Part shown: piece after piece, positions 1 to 9,647 of the stretch | Layout of the letters: each line of letters starts with the position of its first letter | Numbering within the stretch: the stretch's first letter is position 1 | Source of the DNA: Palleronia rufa | Lineage (GTDB): Bacteria > Pseudomonadota > Alphaproteobacteria > Rhodobacterales > Rhodobacteraceae | Assembly: GCF_000743715.1 (NCBI RefSeq) | Contig: NZ_JQEY01000010.1 | Span: 72,818 to 120,472 of the forward strand | Direction of reading: 5' to 3' | Length of the DNA: 47,655 nt | Translations under genes and position numbers: made by a program | The notes under the pieces: generated by a model | The model's input: only the letters and a program-made list of their open reading frames with translations | Databases searched by the model: none | Told to the model about the DNA's origin: nothing

Positions 1-1
1 G

Positions 2-271
2 TCCGCGTGGCCTGAACCCGAACGGGAAAGGGACACTCACGCCTCAGGCGGCCTTTCTGCAACAAAACCTCAGTGCGATCCACCGCATCTTGGAGAAATT
101 CGTGCGTCCGTTTCAGCCCCATCGCCCGTCTCCATCGTTGGCGTAAATGCTCTCAACAGGAGCGGCATCAAACCGAGACAGGTCCACATCGGTTACGTCT
201 TCATCGTCGACGGTGCGCTGCTCCACGGCTCGAACGGCATCGCCCTCACCTTCCGCCCGGCAGAGGCCTAG
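2..271 (+). other. possible 3' end of an unidentified gene, cut by the window edge
   Basis: One plus-strand frame is open from base 2 to a TAG at 269-271, 89 codons with no start inside the window. The last 45 or so codons look protein-like and favour G or C at third positions; the stretch reading VHIGYVFIVDGALLHG is the most convincing. I do not recognise a family. It converges on the zntB-like gene and the two stop codons overlap. Open frames of this length occur by chance in GC-rich DNA, so this is a weak call; a decayed gene end is the alternative. Confidence 0.25.
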
Positions 272-1242
272 AGAATCCGGTAGCGTCTGAGAAGCGCCAG
301 CGCGACGCCGGTGATGACCGCCAATCCGCCGGCGAACACCCAGAACGCCGGCGGCCAGTTCGTTCCCGGCATCCCCGCGATATTGATGCCCATAAGGCCG
401 GTGAGAAAACTCAACGGCAGGAATACCGCGGAAATCACGCTGAGGACGTAGAGATTGCGATTCAATCGTTCGTTCCGCGCGCTCTCGATCTCATCGCGGA
501 TCGCATAAAGCTGCTCGCGCAGGGCCTCCAGCGTCTCTGTCACCCGGGTCAACTGGTCCAGCTGTTCGCCCAGCACGGTCCGATCGGAGTCAGCCAGCCA
601 TCCGATTCTCGCCCGCAGGATGTCGGCGACGGCCGTGCGCTGGGGAATGAGGAACCGTCTGAGCTCCGTAAGCTCCAGCCGTTGGCCGGAGACGACAGAG
701 CTTAGCTCTCCGTGCGGGGCGGCGATCGACTGGGCTTCCAGTGCTTCCACGCGGTCGTCCAGATCCGCCACCTGATCCTCGATCAGGTCGGTCAGCGCCT
801 CGACGAGCTGCGCCAGAAACGCCCCGGCATCGGTCGGGCCCTCCCGGCTCTCGACGGCCCCTGCCAGAGCCTCGACCGAGCCAAGCCGCCGGCGCGACAG
901 ACTCACGATCCGCGCGGGGTCGATGTAGAGCCGGAGCGACACCATATCCTCGGGATCCTCGCCGTCGTTGACGTTGATGCCGCGCAGGTTCACCAGCAAT
1001 CCGTCACCGATCCTCAGCGCGCGGGGCCGCGTCTCGGTGTCGGTCAGCGCATCGCGGATCGCCGGGTCGAGATAGGACAGATGGCGGTCGACCCAGGGAT
1101 CCGCCTCGGGATGGTCGGCGCGCAGATGCAGCCAGGCCGGGGTGTCGGCGTGGAGCGCGTCGGCGATCACGTCGTCATCCTCAAGAAGCCGCCCCTGTTC
1201 GGGTCCGCGCAAAGGATAGGCAAAGGCGATATGGTCGGGCAT
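268..1242 (-). CDS. zntB: CorA-family divalent cation transporter, ZntB-like
   Basis: A 324-residue inner-membrane transporter of the CorA/ZntB family, which moves divalent cations (Zn2+ in ZntB, Mg2+ or Co2+ in CorA) as a pentamer. The first ~260 residues form the cytoplasmic alpha/beta and long-helix region, rich in Asp and Glu. Two C-terminal transmembrane helices follow, roughly 267-288 and 298-318. The loop between them carries MGINIAGMPG, the family's GMN-type selectivity signature in the GxN variant (MGIN). The protein ends with a short basic tail (RRYRIL), which stays in the cytoplasm in this family. Length fits ZntB. Zinc rather than magnesium specificity is inferred from overall resemblance to ZntB and is not certain. 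It lies downstream of tuf on the same strand but with its own spacing of about 160 bases. Confidence 0.85.
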   Translation of the reverse strand: MPDHIAFAYPLRGPEQGRLLEDDDVIADALHADTPAWLHLRADHPEADPWVDRHLSYLDPAIRDALTDTETRPRALRIGDGLLVNLRGINVNDGEDPEDMVSLRLYIDPARIVSLSRRRLGSVEALAGAVESREGPTDAGAFLAQLVEALTDLIEDQVADLDDRVEALEAQSIAAPHGELSSVVSGQRLELTELRRFLIPQRTAVADILRARIGWLADSDRTVLGEQLDQLTRVTETLEALREQLYAIRDEIESARNERLNRNLYVLSVISAVFLPLSFLTGLMGINIAGMPGTNWPPAFWVFAGGLAVITGVALALLRRYRIL

Positions 1243-1269
1243 GGCGTCCCGCTGCCAGAACGGTAAAGG

Positions 1270-1290
1270 GGGCGGCCGGACAAGCCGCCC
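1270..1290 (-). terminator. short GC hairpin downstream of tuf
   Basis: A 7-bp perfect stem, GGGCGGC at 1270-1276 pairing with GCCGCCC at 1284-1290, lies between tuf and the zntB-like gene. Read on the minus strand it is followed by CCCTTT, so there is little of the U-tract an intrinsic terminator needs. It may act together with the hairpin at 1343-1372. Confidence 0.3.
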
Positions 1291-1342
1291 TCTGGATCTA
1301 GGCCATGGTGGGCGCTGGTCATCCCCGGCGCGTCCGCACAGG

Positions 1343-1372
1343 ACCCCGGCGGCTTTTTCGGGTCGCCGGGGT
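1343..1372 (-). terminator. inverted repeat after tuf, probable terminator or RNA 3' end
   Basis: ACCCCGGCG at 1343-1351 is perfectly complementary to CGCCGGGGT at 1364-1372, with a 12-base loop, 30 bases past the tuf stop. A 9-bp GC stem here is a plausible transcript end for the highly expressed tuf gene, but no T-run follows on the minus strand, so Rho dependence or RNA 3' protection is possible. Confidence 0.4.
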
Positions 1373-1401
1373 TGCGGTCGGGCTGGCGCCCGGGGCGCGG
1401 T

Positions 1402-2577
<1,176 letters not shown>

Positions 2578-2645
2578 GGCCTGGTCAGCCTCATTCGTCT
2601 GGGGGCCGAAACGCCGTCGCGGCAGGGCCCGGTTCAACAACGCGC

Positions 2646-2674
2646 GCTACGTAGCCACGCGCCCCGGGAAAGGC
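2646..2674 (-). promoter_or_regulatory. candidate sigma-70-type promoter for tuf
   Basis: Reading on the minus strand, TTGCCT (2674-2669) and TACGTA (2651-2646) are separated by exactly 17 bases, about 70 bases before the tuf start. Position and spacing suit a housekeeping promoter. It sits just past the stop of the upstream lipoprotein gene, which would give tuf its own transcript. Confidence 0.5.
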
Positions 2675-2679
2675 AAGGC

Positions 2680-3285
2680 TCAGCGGGCCGCCGCGATGGC
2701 GTCGCTGCCGATCCGGCGCAGCGTCTCGCGGTCGATGTCCACGCGCGCCCGGCCTGGGCCGCCTTCGAACCAGTCGGGGTGCTCCTTCAGCCAGCGCTCG
2801 ACCGCCCGGGCGCCCTGCGTGGTCAGGTTGGCAAGCTGCGCCTCGCGGTCCCGCGCGATACCCGAGCCGATCAGCGGGGCGATGTTCTCAAGTCCCTCGA
2901 ACACCTGGATCCGGTGCGGCGCGTCATTCAGCCGGGTCCCGGTGGCATTGTCGTAGATGTTGATGTCGAACATCAGCACCGATTTCGGGGTGTAGATCAG
3001 CGGCACGCCGGGTTGCGCCAGAACGTAGGCCCCGATCGCCACCCCGATGTGGTAGAGTCCGTCGCCGTCGTAGCGCCCCAGGCGCGCCTCGATCGCGCGG
3101 GAAAGGGCGGCGGACAGTTCCGCGCCGTCCGCAGGGCGTGAGAACGGGCCGGTCTGGACGTCGTTGGCCTGGACGATGTTGTAGCCCAGGCGGAAGTCGC
3201 CCAGTTCCGCCGGACCGTCGTCGGTCGCCGATGCGCAGGCCGACAGAAGCATCAGGCAAAGCCCGGCGGCAACGCGTCGGATCAT
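2680..3285 (-). CDS. putative lipoprotein of unknown function
   Basis: A 201-residue predicted lipoprotein. The start at 3285 gives a typical lipoprotein signal peptide (basic MIRR, hydrophobic core, then LLSAC with the acylated cysteine at residue 17) and is preceded by a clear GGAGG ribosome site about 8 bases upstream; an earlier in-frame ATG lacks both. After the signal the protein is globular, with no further membrane segment, and alternates beta-like and helical stretches, including YIGVAI-like and [14 protein letters not shown]-like strands. I do not recognise a named domain with confidence. It is 58 bases downstream of parC on the same strand and may be co-transcribed with it. The cell-envelope location is inferred from the lipobox only. 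Confidence 0.8.
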   Translation of the reverse strand: MIRRVAAGLCLMLLSACASATDDGPAELGDFRLGYNIVQANDVQTGPFSRPADGAELSAALSRAIEARLGRYDGDGLYHIGVAIGAYVLAQPGVPLIYTPKSVLMFDINIYDNATGTRLNDAPHRIQVFEGLENIAPLIGSGIARDREAQLANLTTQGARAVERWLKEHPDWFEGGPGRARVDIDRETLRRIGSDAIAAAR

Positions 3286-3343
3286 CCAGAACCCTCCAGG
3301 TGGTTGCCCGTGGATAGCGGCTGACGCGCGCCGGGCCAAGCCG

Positions 3344-5656
3344 TCAGGGAAAGCGGTTGTCGCGGGGAAAGCCGCGCGGCGCCATCCGTCCGGCAGAGGC
3401 GCGCTTGCCGACCCATTCGGCCAATTCCGCAGATCCCACGCTTCGGGTCCGGCCTGCCGGATCGGCCCAGGCGAGGCCCTCGGACAGGCCGAACACCCGT
3501 GCGTCGGACAGCCCGCCGTCCTTGAACTTCTGCAGCCTGACCCCCTTGCCGCGGCCCATTTCCGGCAGCTCGTCGAGCCGGAATACCAGGAGCTTGCGGT
3601 TTTCGCCGACGCTGGCCACGTGGTCGCCTTCGACCGGGCGCACCACCTGCACGACGGCCGGGGCCTTGACGTTCAGCACCTGCTTTCCGGAACGGGTCTG
3701 CGCCACGGCCTCATCCTCGGGCAGGATGAAGCCGTCCCCGGCGGAGGAGGCCACCATCAGCCGCCCCCCGGGCCGATGGATCCGTAGCGCGACGATCTGC
3801 GCCTCATTCGGCAGGTCCACCATGAGGCGCACCGGCTCACCCATGCCGCGTCCGCCGGGCAGGGCCGTGACGGGAATGGTGTAGAACCGCCCCGTCGAGC
3901 CGACGAGCAGCAGCCGGTCCGTGGTTTCGGCGTGAAAGACGAAGCGCGGCCCGTCGCCGTCCTTGAACTTCAGGTCCTGTCCCAGATCCACATGGCCCTT
4001 CATGGCGCGGATCCAGCCCATCCGGCTGCACACCACGGTGACGGGTTCGCGGTCGATCATCGCCTCCAGGGGCACGTCCTCGACCACGCCGGCCTTGGCG
4101 AATTGCGTCATCCGCGCGCCACGGGGATCGTCGCGGCCGAACTGCTGCCGGGTGGCCTTCAGCTCATCGGAGATCGCGCGCCACTGGAGCCCCTCATCGG
4201 CCAGCAGGTCCTCGATCCCGGCGCGTTCGCGCATCAGGGCGTCGCGCTCGCGCTTCAGCTCCAGCTCTTCCAGCCGGCGCAGCGCGCGCAGGCGCATGTT
4301 CAGGATCGCCTCGGCCTGGACATCGGAGAGTTCGCCGTCGCCTTCCGTCGGCAGAGGCGAGACGTAGTCGCTTTCGTCGTTGGAGCGTGGCGGGACGTCC
4401 GCCCAATTCTGCGCCATGAGCGCGATCTTCGGCTCCGCGTCGTAGCGGATGATCTCGATCACGCGGTCGAGGTTGAGGAACGCGACGATGAACCCTTCGA
4501 GCACTTCCAGCCGGTGGTCGATCTTGCCCAGTCGGAACCGCTTGCGGCGCAAAAGCACCTGCTGGCGATGGTCGAGAAACGCGCGCAGCACCTCCTTGAG
4601 CGAGCAGACGCGGGGCGTGCGCCCGTCGATCAGCACGTTCATGTTGAGCGCGAAGCGGGTTTCCAGGTCCGACTGGCGGAACAGCATGTTCATCAGCACA
4701 TCCGGATCGACCGAGCGCGCGCGCGGCTCCAGCACCAGGCGGATGTCCTCGGCGCTCTCGTCGCGCACATCGGCCAGGATCGGCAGCTTCTTGGAGGCGA
4801 TGAGATCCGCGATCCGCTCGACCAGCTTGGACTTGGCCACCTGATACGGGATCTCGGTTACGACGATCTGCCACTGGCCCCGGCCCAGGTCCTCCTGCTG
4901 CCATTTCGCCCGGACCCGGAAGCCGCCGCGCCCGGTGCGATAGGCCTCTGCCATGCTCTCGGGTGTCTCCACGATCACCCCGCCAGTGGGAAAATCGGGT
5001 CCCTTGACGTGGTTCAGAAGCGTGTCGTCGCGCGCGTCCGGCGACTTGATGAGATGCAGGCAGGCGTCGATGAGTTCGACGATGTTGTGTGGCGGAATGT
5101 TGGTGGCCATGCCCACGGCAATGCCGCTGGAGCCATTGGCCAGCAGGTTCGGGAAGGCCGCCGGCAGGACGATGGGCTCTTCCAGCGTGCCGTCGTAATT
5201 GGGACGGAAATCGACGGCATCCTCATCCAGACCGGCTAGCAGCGCCTCGGCCGCGGCGGTCATGCGCGCCTCGGTGTAGCGGGAGGCGGCGGGGTTGTCG
5301 CCGTCGATGTTGCCGAAGTTTCCCTGCCCGTCCACCAGCGGATAGCGGATCGTGAAATCCTGGGCCAGCCGCGCCATGGCGTCGTAGATCGCCGAGTCTC
5401 CGTGCGGGTGGTAATTGCCCATCACGTCGCCGGAAATCTTCGCGGATTTGCGATAGCCACCGGTGGAACCCAGGCGCAGCTCACGCATGGCGTAGAGAAT
5501 CCGCCGGTGGACAGGTTTCAGCCCGTCGCGCGCGTCCGGCAGCGCGCGGTGCATGATCGTCGACAGCGCATAGGTCAGGTAGCGGTCGCCGATGGCCCGG
5601 CCCAGGGATTCCGACAGTTCGGCCGTAGGATCGTCGTCGTCGGTTACATCGCTCAT
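3344..5656 (-). CDS. parC: DNA topoisomerase IV subunit A
   Basis: A 770-residue type IIA topoisomerase A subunit. It cleaves and rejoins DNA and with ParE decatenates sister chromosomes after replication. The N-terminus holds the winged-helix breakage-reunion domain: [20 protein letters not shown] near residue 30-48, [12 protein letters not shown] near 83-94, and SRYTEARMT with the catalytic tyrosine at about residue 127. The C-terminal half holds the beta-pinwheel DNA-wrapping domain. It is called ParC rather than GyrA because of its shorter length and the absence of a recognisable GyrA box (QRRGGKG). The ATG at 5656 is chosen because conserved sequence begins there; the open frame extends far upstream without similarity. 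It is divergent from the SH3b gene, sharing about 150 bases of intergenic DNA. Confidence 0.96.
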   Translation of the reverse strand: MSDVTDDDDPTAELSESLGRAIGDRYLTYALSTIMHRALPDARDGLKPVHRRILYAMRELRLGSTGGYRKSAKISGDVMGNYHPHGDSAIYDAMARLAQDFTIRYPLVDGQGNFGNIDGDNPAASRYTEARMTAAAEALLAGLDEDAVDFRPNYDGTLEEPIVLPAAFPNLLANGSSGIAVGMATNIPPHNIVELIDACLHLIKSPDARDDTLLNHVKGPDFPTGGVIVETPESMAEAYRTGRGGFRVRAKWQQEDLGRGQWQIVVTEIPYQVAKSKLVERIADLIASKKLPILADVRDESAEDIRLVLEPRARSVDPDVLMNMLFRQSDLETRFALNMNVLIDGRTPRVCSLKEVLRAFLDHRQQVLLRRKRFRLGKIDHRLEVLEGFIVAFLNLDRVIEIIRYDAEPKIALMAQNWADVPPRSNDESDYVSPLPTEGDGELSDVQAEAILNMRLRALRRLEELELKRERDALMRERAGIEDLLADEGLQWRAISDELKATRQQFGRDDPRGARMTQFAKAGVVEDVPLEAMIDREPVTVVCSRMGWIRAMKGHVDLGQDLKFKDGDGPRFVFHAETTDRLLLVGSTGRFYTIPVTALPGGRGMGEPVRLMVDLPNEAQIVALRIHRPGGRLMVASSAGDGFILPEDEAVAQTRSGKQVLNVKAPAVVQVVRPVEGDHVASVGENRKLLVFRLDELPEMGRGKGVRLQKFKDGGLSDARVFGLSEGLAWADPAGRTRSVGSAELAEWVGKRASAGRMAPRGFPRDNRFP

Positions 5657-5810
5657 GGGGGCGCAATAGCCGCGCGGCGCGGGTGGGTAAACGCCAATCC
5701 GGAGTAGGCAGCGAACCTTTCGGCTAGGGCCGCGTTCACATCGCGTAAGTGATTTGCGTGGAAAACCGGGATATCCGGAGCAAGATGCGCGGCTGAGTCG
5801 GGAGGGTACA

Positions 5811-6281
5811 TTGATTCGTTTGACGCTTTTGCTGCTCGCCGGGATCGCCGTCACCCTGTCTGTCGCGGGGCGCGATTTGCCTGAAACGGCTGCGACCGAC
5901 ACCGCCGCCGTCACGCGCAAGCAGACCGATCCGCCAACCGCTCCATCTGGCCGCCTGGCTCTGGACGATGAAGCCGGCGCGATCGAGCGTGCGCTGAATG
6001 CCGCGAAAACGATCCAGCCGGCCACCGTCCAGCCCGCCGCGGTGCAAACCACCCCAACCGAAGACGTCAGGTCCGAAAGCGGCGCCGTACGCGCCACCGT
6101 CAACGCGGAACGGGTCAACCTGCGCACAGGTCCGTCCACGTCCAATTCGGTCATCGATCAGGTCGTGCGCGACCAGACTGTAGAGATACTCGGCGCACAG
6201 GACGACTGGGCGCGGATCCGCGTGACCCAGACCGGCCTGGAGGCATGGATATTCGGCCGCTTCCTGACGCCGCAGGGCTGA
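5811..6281 (+). CDS. exported SH3b-domain protein
   Basis: A 156-residue secreted or periplasmic protein. It begins with a hydrophobic signal segment (IRLTLLLLAGIAVTLSVAG), then a Pro/Ala/Thr-rich linker, then a bacterial SH3 domain from about residue 93 (TVNAERVNLRTGPST... through EAWIFGRFL). SH3b domains usually bind peptidoglycan or other wall components; the target is unknown here. The likely start is a TTG codon at 5811 because GGGAGGG lies 4-10 bases upstream and the signal peptide begins there; another TTG at 5754 would add 19 charged residues in front of the signal. The gene is divergent from parC. Confidence 0.8.
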   Translation: MIRLTLLLLAGIAVTLSVAGRDLPETAATDTAAVTRKQTDPPTAPSGRLALDDEAGAIERALNAAKTIQPATVQPAAVQTTPTEDVRSESGAVRATVNAERVNLRTGPSTSNSVIDQVVRDQTVEILGAQDDWARIRVTQTGLEAWIFGRFLTPQG

Positions 6282-6336
6282 GCCTTCGCTTTTCGGCGCG
6301 TCCGCGCTAGGTCGGGCGCGACCCGTCGCGAAGGAC

Positions 6337-6549
6337 ATGTCCATGCTCACCGACCCGCTTTTCCTGCTCGTCGTCGTCGCCTGCCTTGCGGTGGCTGTGA
6401 TCCTGCTGATGGGGATTTCCGGCTTCGGCAAGGCGGGCGAGGCGAACTCCAGACGATCGAACCTGTTCATGCGCTACCGCATCTATGCCCAGGCGATCGC
6501 CATCGTCCTGATCCTTGTCTTCGTCTTTTTCCGCCGCACGGGGGGCTGA
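6337..6549 (+). CDS. small twin-transmembrane protein
   Basis: A 70-residue protein with two hydrophobic helices, about residues 8-27 and 49-66, joined by a short polar loop (GKAGEANSRRSNLFMRYRIYAQ). Its architecture matches the short HIG1-type twin-transmembrane proteins annotated in Rhodobacteraceae. HIG1 proteins are associated with respiratory complexes, but a role in this organism is inference. GAAGGAC just upstream serves as ribosome site; a second ATG two codons later is an alternative start. The cobalamin adenosyltransferase start follows its stop by two bases, so the two are almost certainly co-translated. Confidence 0.8.
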   Translation: MSMLTDPLFLLVVVACLAVAVILLMGISGFGKAGEANSRRSNLFMRYRIYAQAIAIVLILVFVFFRRTGG

Positions 6550-6551
6550 AC

Positions 6552-7124
6552 ATGGTCGTTCTCTCGAAGATCTACACCCGGACCGGCGACGGCGGACAGA
6601 CCGCCCTCGGCGACGGTACCCGCGTGTCCAAGACGAATCTGAGGGTCGAGGCCTACGGCACCGTGGACGAGGCGAATGCCGCCTTCGGACTGGCCCGCCT
6701 TCACGCCGGCGGCGACCTTGCCCGGCAGATCGAGCGGATCCAGAACGACCTGTTCGACCTGGGCGCGGATCTCTGCCGGCCCGACATCGACAAGGACGCA
6801 GAGGCCGACTATCCGCCGCTGCGCATGGCGCCCGAACAGACCGCGCGGCTGGAGGCGGAGATCGACGCCATGAACGAACGGCTGGAGACTTTGCGTTCTT
6901 TCATCCTGCCGGGCGGCTCGGCCCTGGCCGCACACCTGCACCTCTGCCGCACGGTGACGCGCCGGGCAGAGCGGCGGGTTCAGGCCCTGGCCGGTGAGGA
7001 TGCCATGAATCCGGCCGCCCTGACCTACCTCAACCGTCTGTCGGACTGGTGCTTCTGCGCGGCGCGCATCGCCAACGATGACGGGCGGTCCGACATCCTG
7101 TGGACCCCGGGCGCGAACCGCTGA
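6552..7124 (+). CDS. cob(I)alamin adenosyltransferase, PduO type
   Basis: A 190-residue ATP:cob(I)alamin adenosyltransferase, which transfers the adenosyl group of ATP to reduced cobalamin to make coenzyme B12. The N-terminal ATP-binding signature KIYTRTGDGGQTALGDG lies at residues 6-22, followed by the all-helical body with VEAYGTVDEANA, RSFILPGG and CRTVTRRAERR; these mark the PduO family rather than the CobA/CobO P-loop family. In the family it forms cytoplasmic trimers. It follows the twin-transmembrane gene by two bases, and etfBA lies 104 bases downstream on the same strand. Whether it serves de novo B12 synthesis or cofactor repair for B12 enzymes cannot be decided here. Confidence 0.93.
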   Translation: MVVLSKIYTRTGDGGQTALGDGTRVSKTNLRVEAYGTVDEANAAFGLARLHAGGDLARQIERIQNDLFDLGADLCRPDIDKDAEADYPPLRMAPEQTARLEAEIDAMNERLETLRSFILPGGSALAAHLHLCRTVTRRAERRVQALAGEDAMNPAALTYLNRLSDWCFCAARIANDDGRSDILWTPGANR

Positions 7125-7228
7125 GCGCCGGGACGCGGCGTCGTTCCGCCAGGGGCCGTGCGGATTTCCCCTGTCGGTGGCGGCCGTGCCGCGCTAGGTC
7201 TCGGACCTGAGTGTATTAGGAGGACGAC

Positions 7229-7990
7229 ATGAAAGTTCTGGTCCCCGTCAAGCGCGTGATCGATTACAACGTCAAGGTCCGCGTCAAGGGCGACGGCAGC
7301 GGGGTGGACCTCGCCAATGTCAAGATGAGCATGAACCCGTTCGATGAGATCGCCTGCGAAGCGGCGATCCGCATGAAGGAATCCGGCGCGGTCGAAGAGG
7401 TCATCGCCGTGTCCATCGGCGTGAAGCAGGCGCAGGAGACTCTGCGGACCGCCCTGGCGATGGGCTGCGACCGCGCGATCCTGATCGTCGCCACCGACGA
7501 CGTCCACACCGATATCGAGCCTCTGGCCGTCGCCAAGCTTCTGAAGGCCGTGGTGGACGCGGAAGAGCCGGGGCTGGTGATCTGCGGCAAGCAGGCCATC
7601 GACAACGACATGAACGCCACCGGCCAGATGCTTTCGGCGCTGCTGGGCTGGAGCCAGGCCACCTTCGCCTCGAAGATCGACATCGACGGCGACCACGCCA
7701 CCGTCAAGCGTGAGGTCGATGGCGGGATGCAGTCGATCAAGGTCAAGATGCCTGCCGTGATCTCGGTGGACCTGCGCCTGAACGAGCCGCGCTACGCCTC
7801 CCTGCCGAATATCATGAAGGCCAAGAAAAAGCCGCTCGACGAAAAGACGCCGGAGGACTACGGCGTCGATGTCTCTCCCCGGCTGGAGGTCGTCAAGACG
7901 GCCGAGCCGCCGGAGCGAGACGCCGGCATCATCGTCAAGTCGGTGGACGAATTGCTGGACAAGCTCAAGAACGAAGCGGGGGTGATCTGA
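7229..7990 (+). CDS. etfB: electron transfer flavoprotein beta subunit
   Basis: Beta subunit of ETF, 253 residues, a soluble AMP/FAD-binding electron carrier that takes electrons from acyl-CoA and other flavin dehydrogenases and hands them to ETF:quinone oxidoreductase. The N-terminus [19 protein letters not shown] and the block ending [11 protein letters not shown] are typical of EtfB. AGGAGGA sits 7 bases upstream of the ATG. Its stop overlaps the start of etfA (TGATG), giving translational coupling for the 1:1 heterodimer. Confidence 0.97.
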   Translation: MKVLVPVKRVIDYNVKVRVKGDGSGVDLANVKMSMNPFDEIACEAAIRMKESGAVEEVIAVSIGVKQAQETLRTALAMGCDRAILIVATDDVHTDIEPLAVAKLLKAVVDAEEPGLVICGKQAIDNDMNATGQMLSALLGWSQATFASKIDIDGDHATVKREVDGGMQSIKVKMPAVISVDLRLNEPRYASLPNIMKAKKKPLDEKTPEDYGVDVSPRLEVVKTAEPPERDAGIIVKSVDELLDKLKNEAGVI

Positions 7991-8916
7991 TGGCTGTCCT
8001 TCTTCTGGCCGAAGTCGACAACGGCGAACTCAACCTGGACGCCACCGCCAAGGCGGTCACGGCGGTCAAGCCGTTGGGCGATGTGCATGTACTCTGCGCC
8101 GGCGCCAAGGCGGCCGCCGCCGGTGAGACCGCGGCGACCATCGACGGCGTGGCCAAGGTCCTCGTCGCCGAGGACGCGCAATACGGACACCGGCTGGCAG
8201 AGCCGACGGCCAAGCTGCTGGTGGACCTGGCGGGGGATTACGACCACATCGCCGCGCCTGCGACCACGGATGCCAAGAACATCCTGCCCCGCGCCGCAGC
8301 ACTTCTGGATGTCATGATCCTCACCGACGTTTCCGGCGTCATCGATGCCGACACGTTCGAACGCCCGATCTACGCCGGCAACGCGGTCCAGACGGTGAAA
8401 TCGCGGGACTCGAAGAAAGTGCTGTCGATCCGGACCTCGACTTTCGACGCCGCCGGGACCGGCAATTCCGCCCCCGTCGAAACCGTTACCCCCGCAGAGG
8501 CCCCCGGCCTCAGCGAATGGGTCGAAGACCACGTGGCCGAAAGCGACCGGCCCGACCTGACGTCGGCCGGGATCGTCGTCTCTGGCGGCCGCGGCGTCGG
8601 ATCCGAAGAGGACTTCAAGCTCATCGAGAACCTGGCCGACAAGCTGGGGGCGGCGATCGGCGCCTCTCGTGCCGCGGTCGACTCAGGCTACGCGCCGAAC
8701 GATTGGCAGGTCGGTCAGACCGGCAAGGTCGTCGCCCCGGACCTCTACATCGCCTGCGGCATCTCAGGAGCGATCCAGCACCTTGCCGGCATGAAGGACA
8801 GCAAGGTGATCGTGGCCATCAACAAGGATGAGGAAGCGCCGATCTTCCAGGTCGCCGATTACGGACTTGTCGCCGACCTGTTCGATGCCATTCCGGAATT
8901 GAACGAGAAACTCTGA
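7990..8916 (+). CDS. etfA: electron transfer flavoprotein alpha subunit
   Basis: Alpha subunit of ETF, 308 residues, carrying most of the FAD site. The N-terminal domain is variable; the C-terminal FAD domain shows [13 protein letters not shown] near 193-205, [22 protein letters not shown] and the ETF alpha signature around [17 protein letters not shown], ending with the [15 protein letters not shown] segment. It pairs with the overlapping etfB to feed electrons from beta-oxidation and amino-acid catabolism into the quinone pool. No ETF-quinone oxidoreductase gene is nearby. The gene ends at the edge of a low-information region. Confidence 0.97.
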   Translation: MAVLLLAEVDNGELNLDATAKAVTAVKPLGDVHVLCAGAKAAAAGETAATIDGVAKVLVAEDAQYGHRLAEPTAKLLVDLAGDYDHIAAPATTDAKNILPRAAALLDVMILTDVSGVIDADTFERPIYAGNAVQTVKSRDSKKVLSIRTSTFDAAGTGNSAPVETVTPAEAPGLSEWVEDHVAESDRPDLTSAGIVVSGGRGVGSEEDFKLIENLADKLGAAIGASRAAVDSGYAPNDWQVGQTGKVVAPDLYIACGISGAIQHLAGMKDSKVIVAINKDEEAPIFQVADYGLVADLFDAIPELNEKL

Positions 8917-9647
8917 CCTGAGACTCTTCCTCAAAGCCCGCCCCGCCGGGGATGCAATCGGCACAGTAAGAGGCTGATGGTGGAGTGCATTTCGGTGACT
9001 GCACCGGAAGGACCTTTGGGATTTCACGGTTCCTTGCGGCAGGCGCCGACGGGTCGACGGAAGGTCGGGCTGCGCTTTTCGCTGGACGGACCCGATCAGC
9101 CGTCTGCGATGGGTAGGCCAGGCGCGGTGAGCCGTTCCGAACCGCGACAAGGGGAGCTATCTCAGCGGTTTAGCAGGCTACATCCTTGTCTCCGCGCGAC
9201 TTCGGTAGTGGTATCGGCTCCAGTTTTGCCAGATCGTGCGGCCGAGGTATCCTGATGCTCGCGGCACCTCGTCTCGCGCGATTGCGCCCGCTTTGGATGG
9301 CGTCGGGGCGTGGCGTTCCTGCGAACGATGACGGCATGCAAACTCGATCCGATCACGGCGCTTTTGGGCGTCTCGGGCATCGTCTGCGGTAACGCCGCAA
9401 AAGTCCCAATCTTCCGACCGCAGGCCCGCCACCCGTGTGCCTTCCGGTGATCTCGATAGAGCGGACCTTCGGAATGTCGGCCTGCTCATGCATCCCGGTA
9501 GCCACACCGGACTCGCGAGGCGACCCGCTCAGGATCTGCGCACCAGAGGCCCGATCAGCCCGCAAAGTCCAAAGGCCATTCTGTTCACTTAACGTTCCAG
9601 TCATCGCGGTGCGCTATGGGTACCTTGAACGGAAAGGGAACTGCGGC
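8917..9647. other. 731-base gene-free stretch, probably decayed mobile DNA
   Basis: No open frame here has convincing protein character and I see no tRNA fold. The minus strand from about 9400 to 9164 carries transposase-like pieces in shifting frames (see next entry). Just after etfA the sequence GAGACTCTTCCTC resembles an insertion-sequence end, but no matching partner was found. The overall look is of a degraded insertion rather than a regulatory region. Confidence 0.4.
9164..9400 (-). pseudogene. possible relic of an IS5-type transposase
   Basis: Read on the minus strand, one frame gives AVIVRRNATPRRHPK and an adjoining frame gives DARDAQKRRDRI, which faintly resemble the 'VIPxRRNxxxR' part of IS5-family transposases. 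There is no continuous frame, no catalytic triad and no defined ends. This rests on pattern memory only and could be coincidence. Confidence 0.22.

Noticed and set aside
3932-5239. Plus-strand open frame of 435 codons within parC
   Set aside because: Antisense shadow of parC, no domain or ribosome site.
9150-9200. Sequence resembling a tRNA 5' half (GGGGAGCTATCTCAGCGG)
   Set aside because: No matching acceptor strand, anticodon stem or TTC-loop could be folded downstream.
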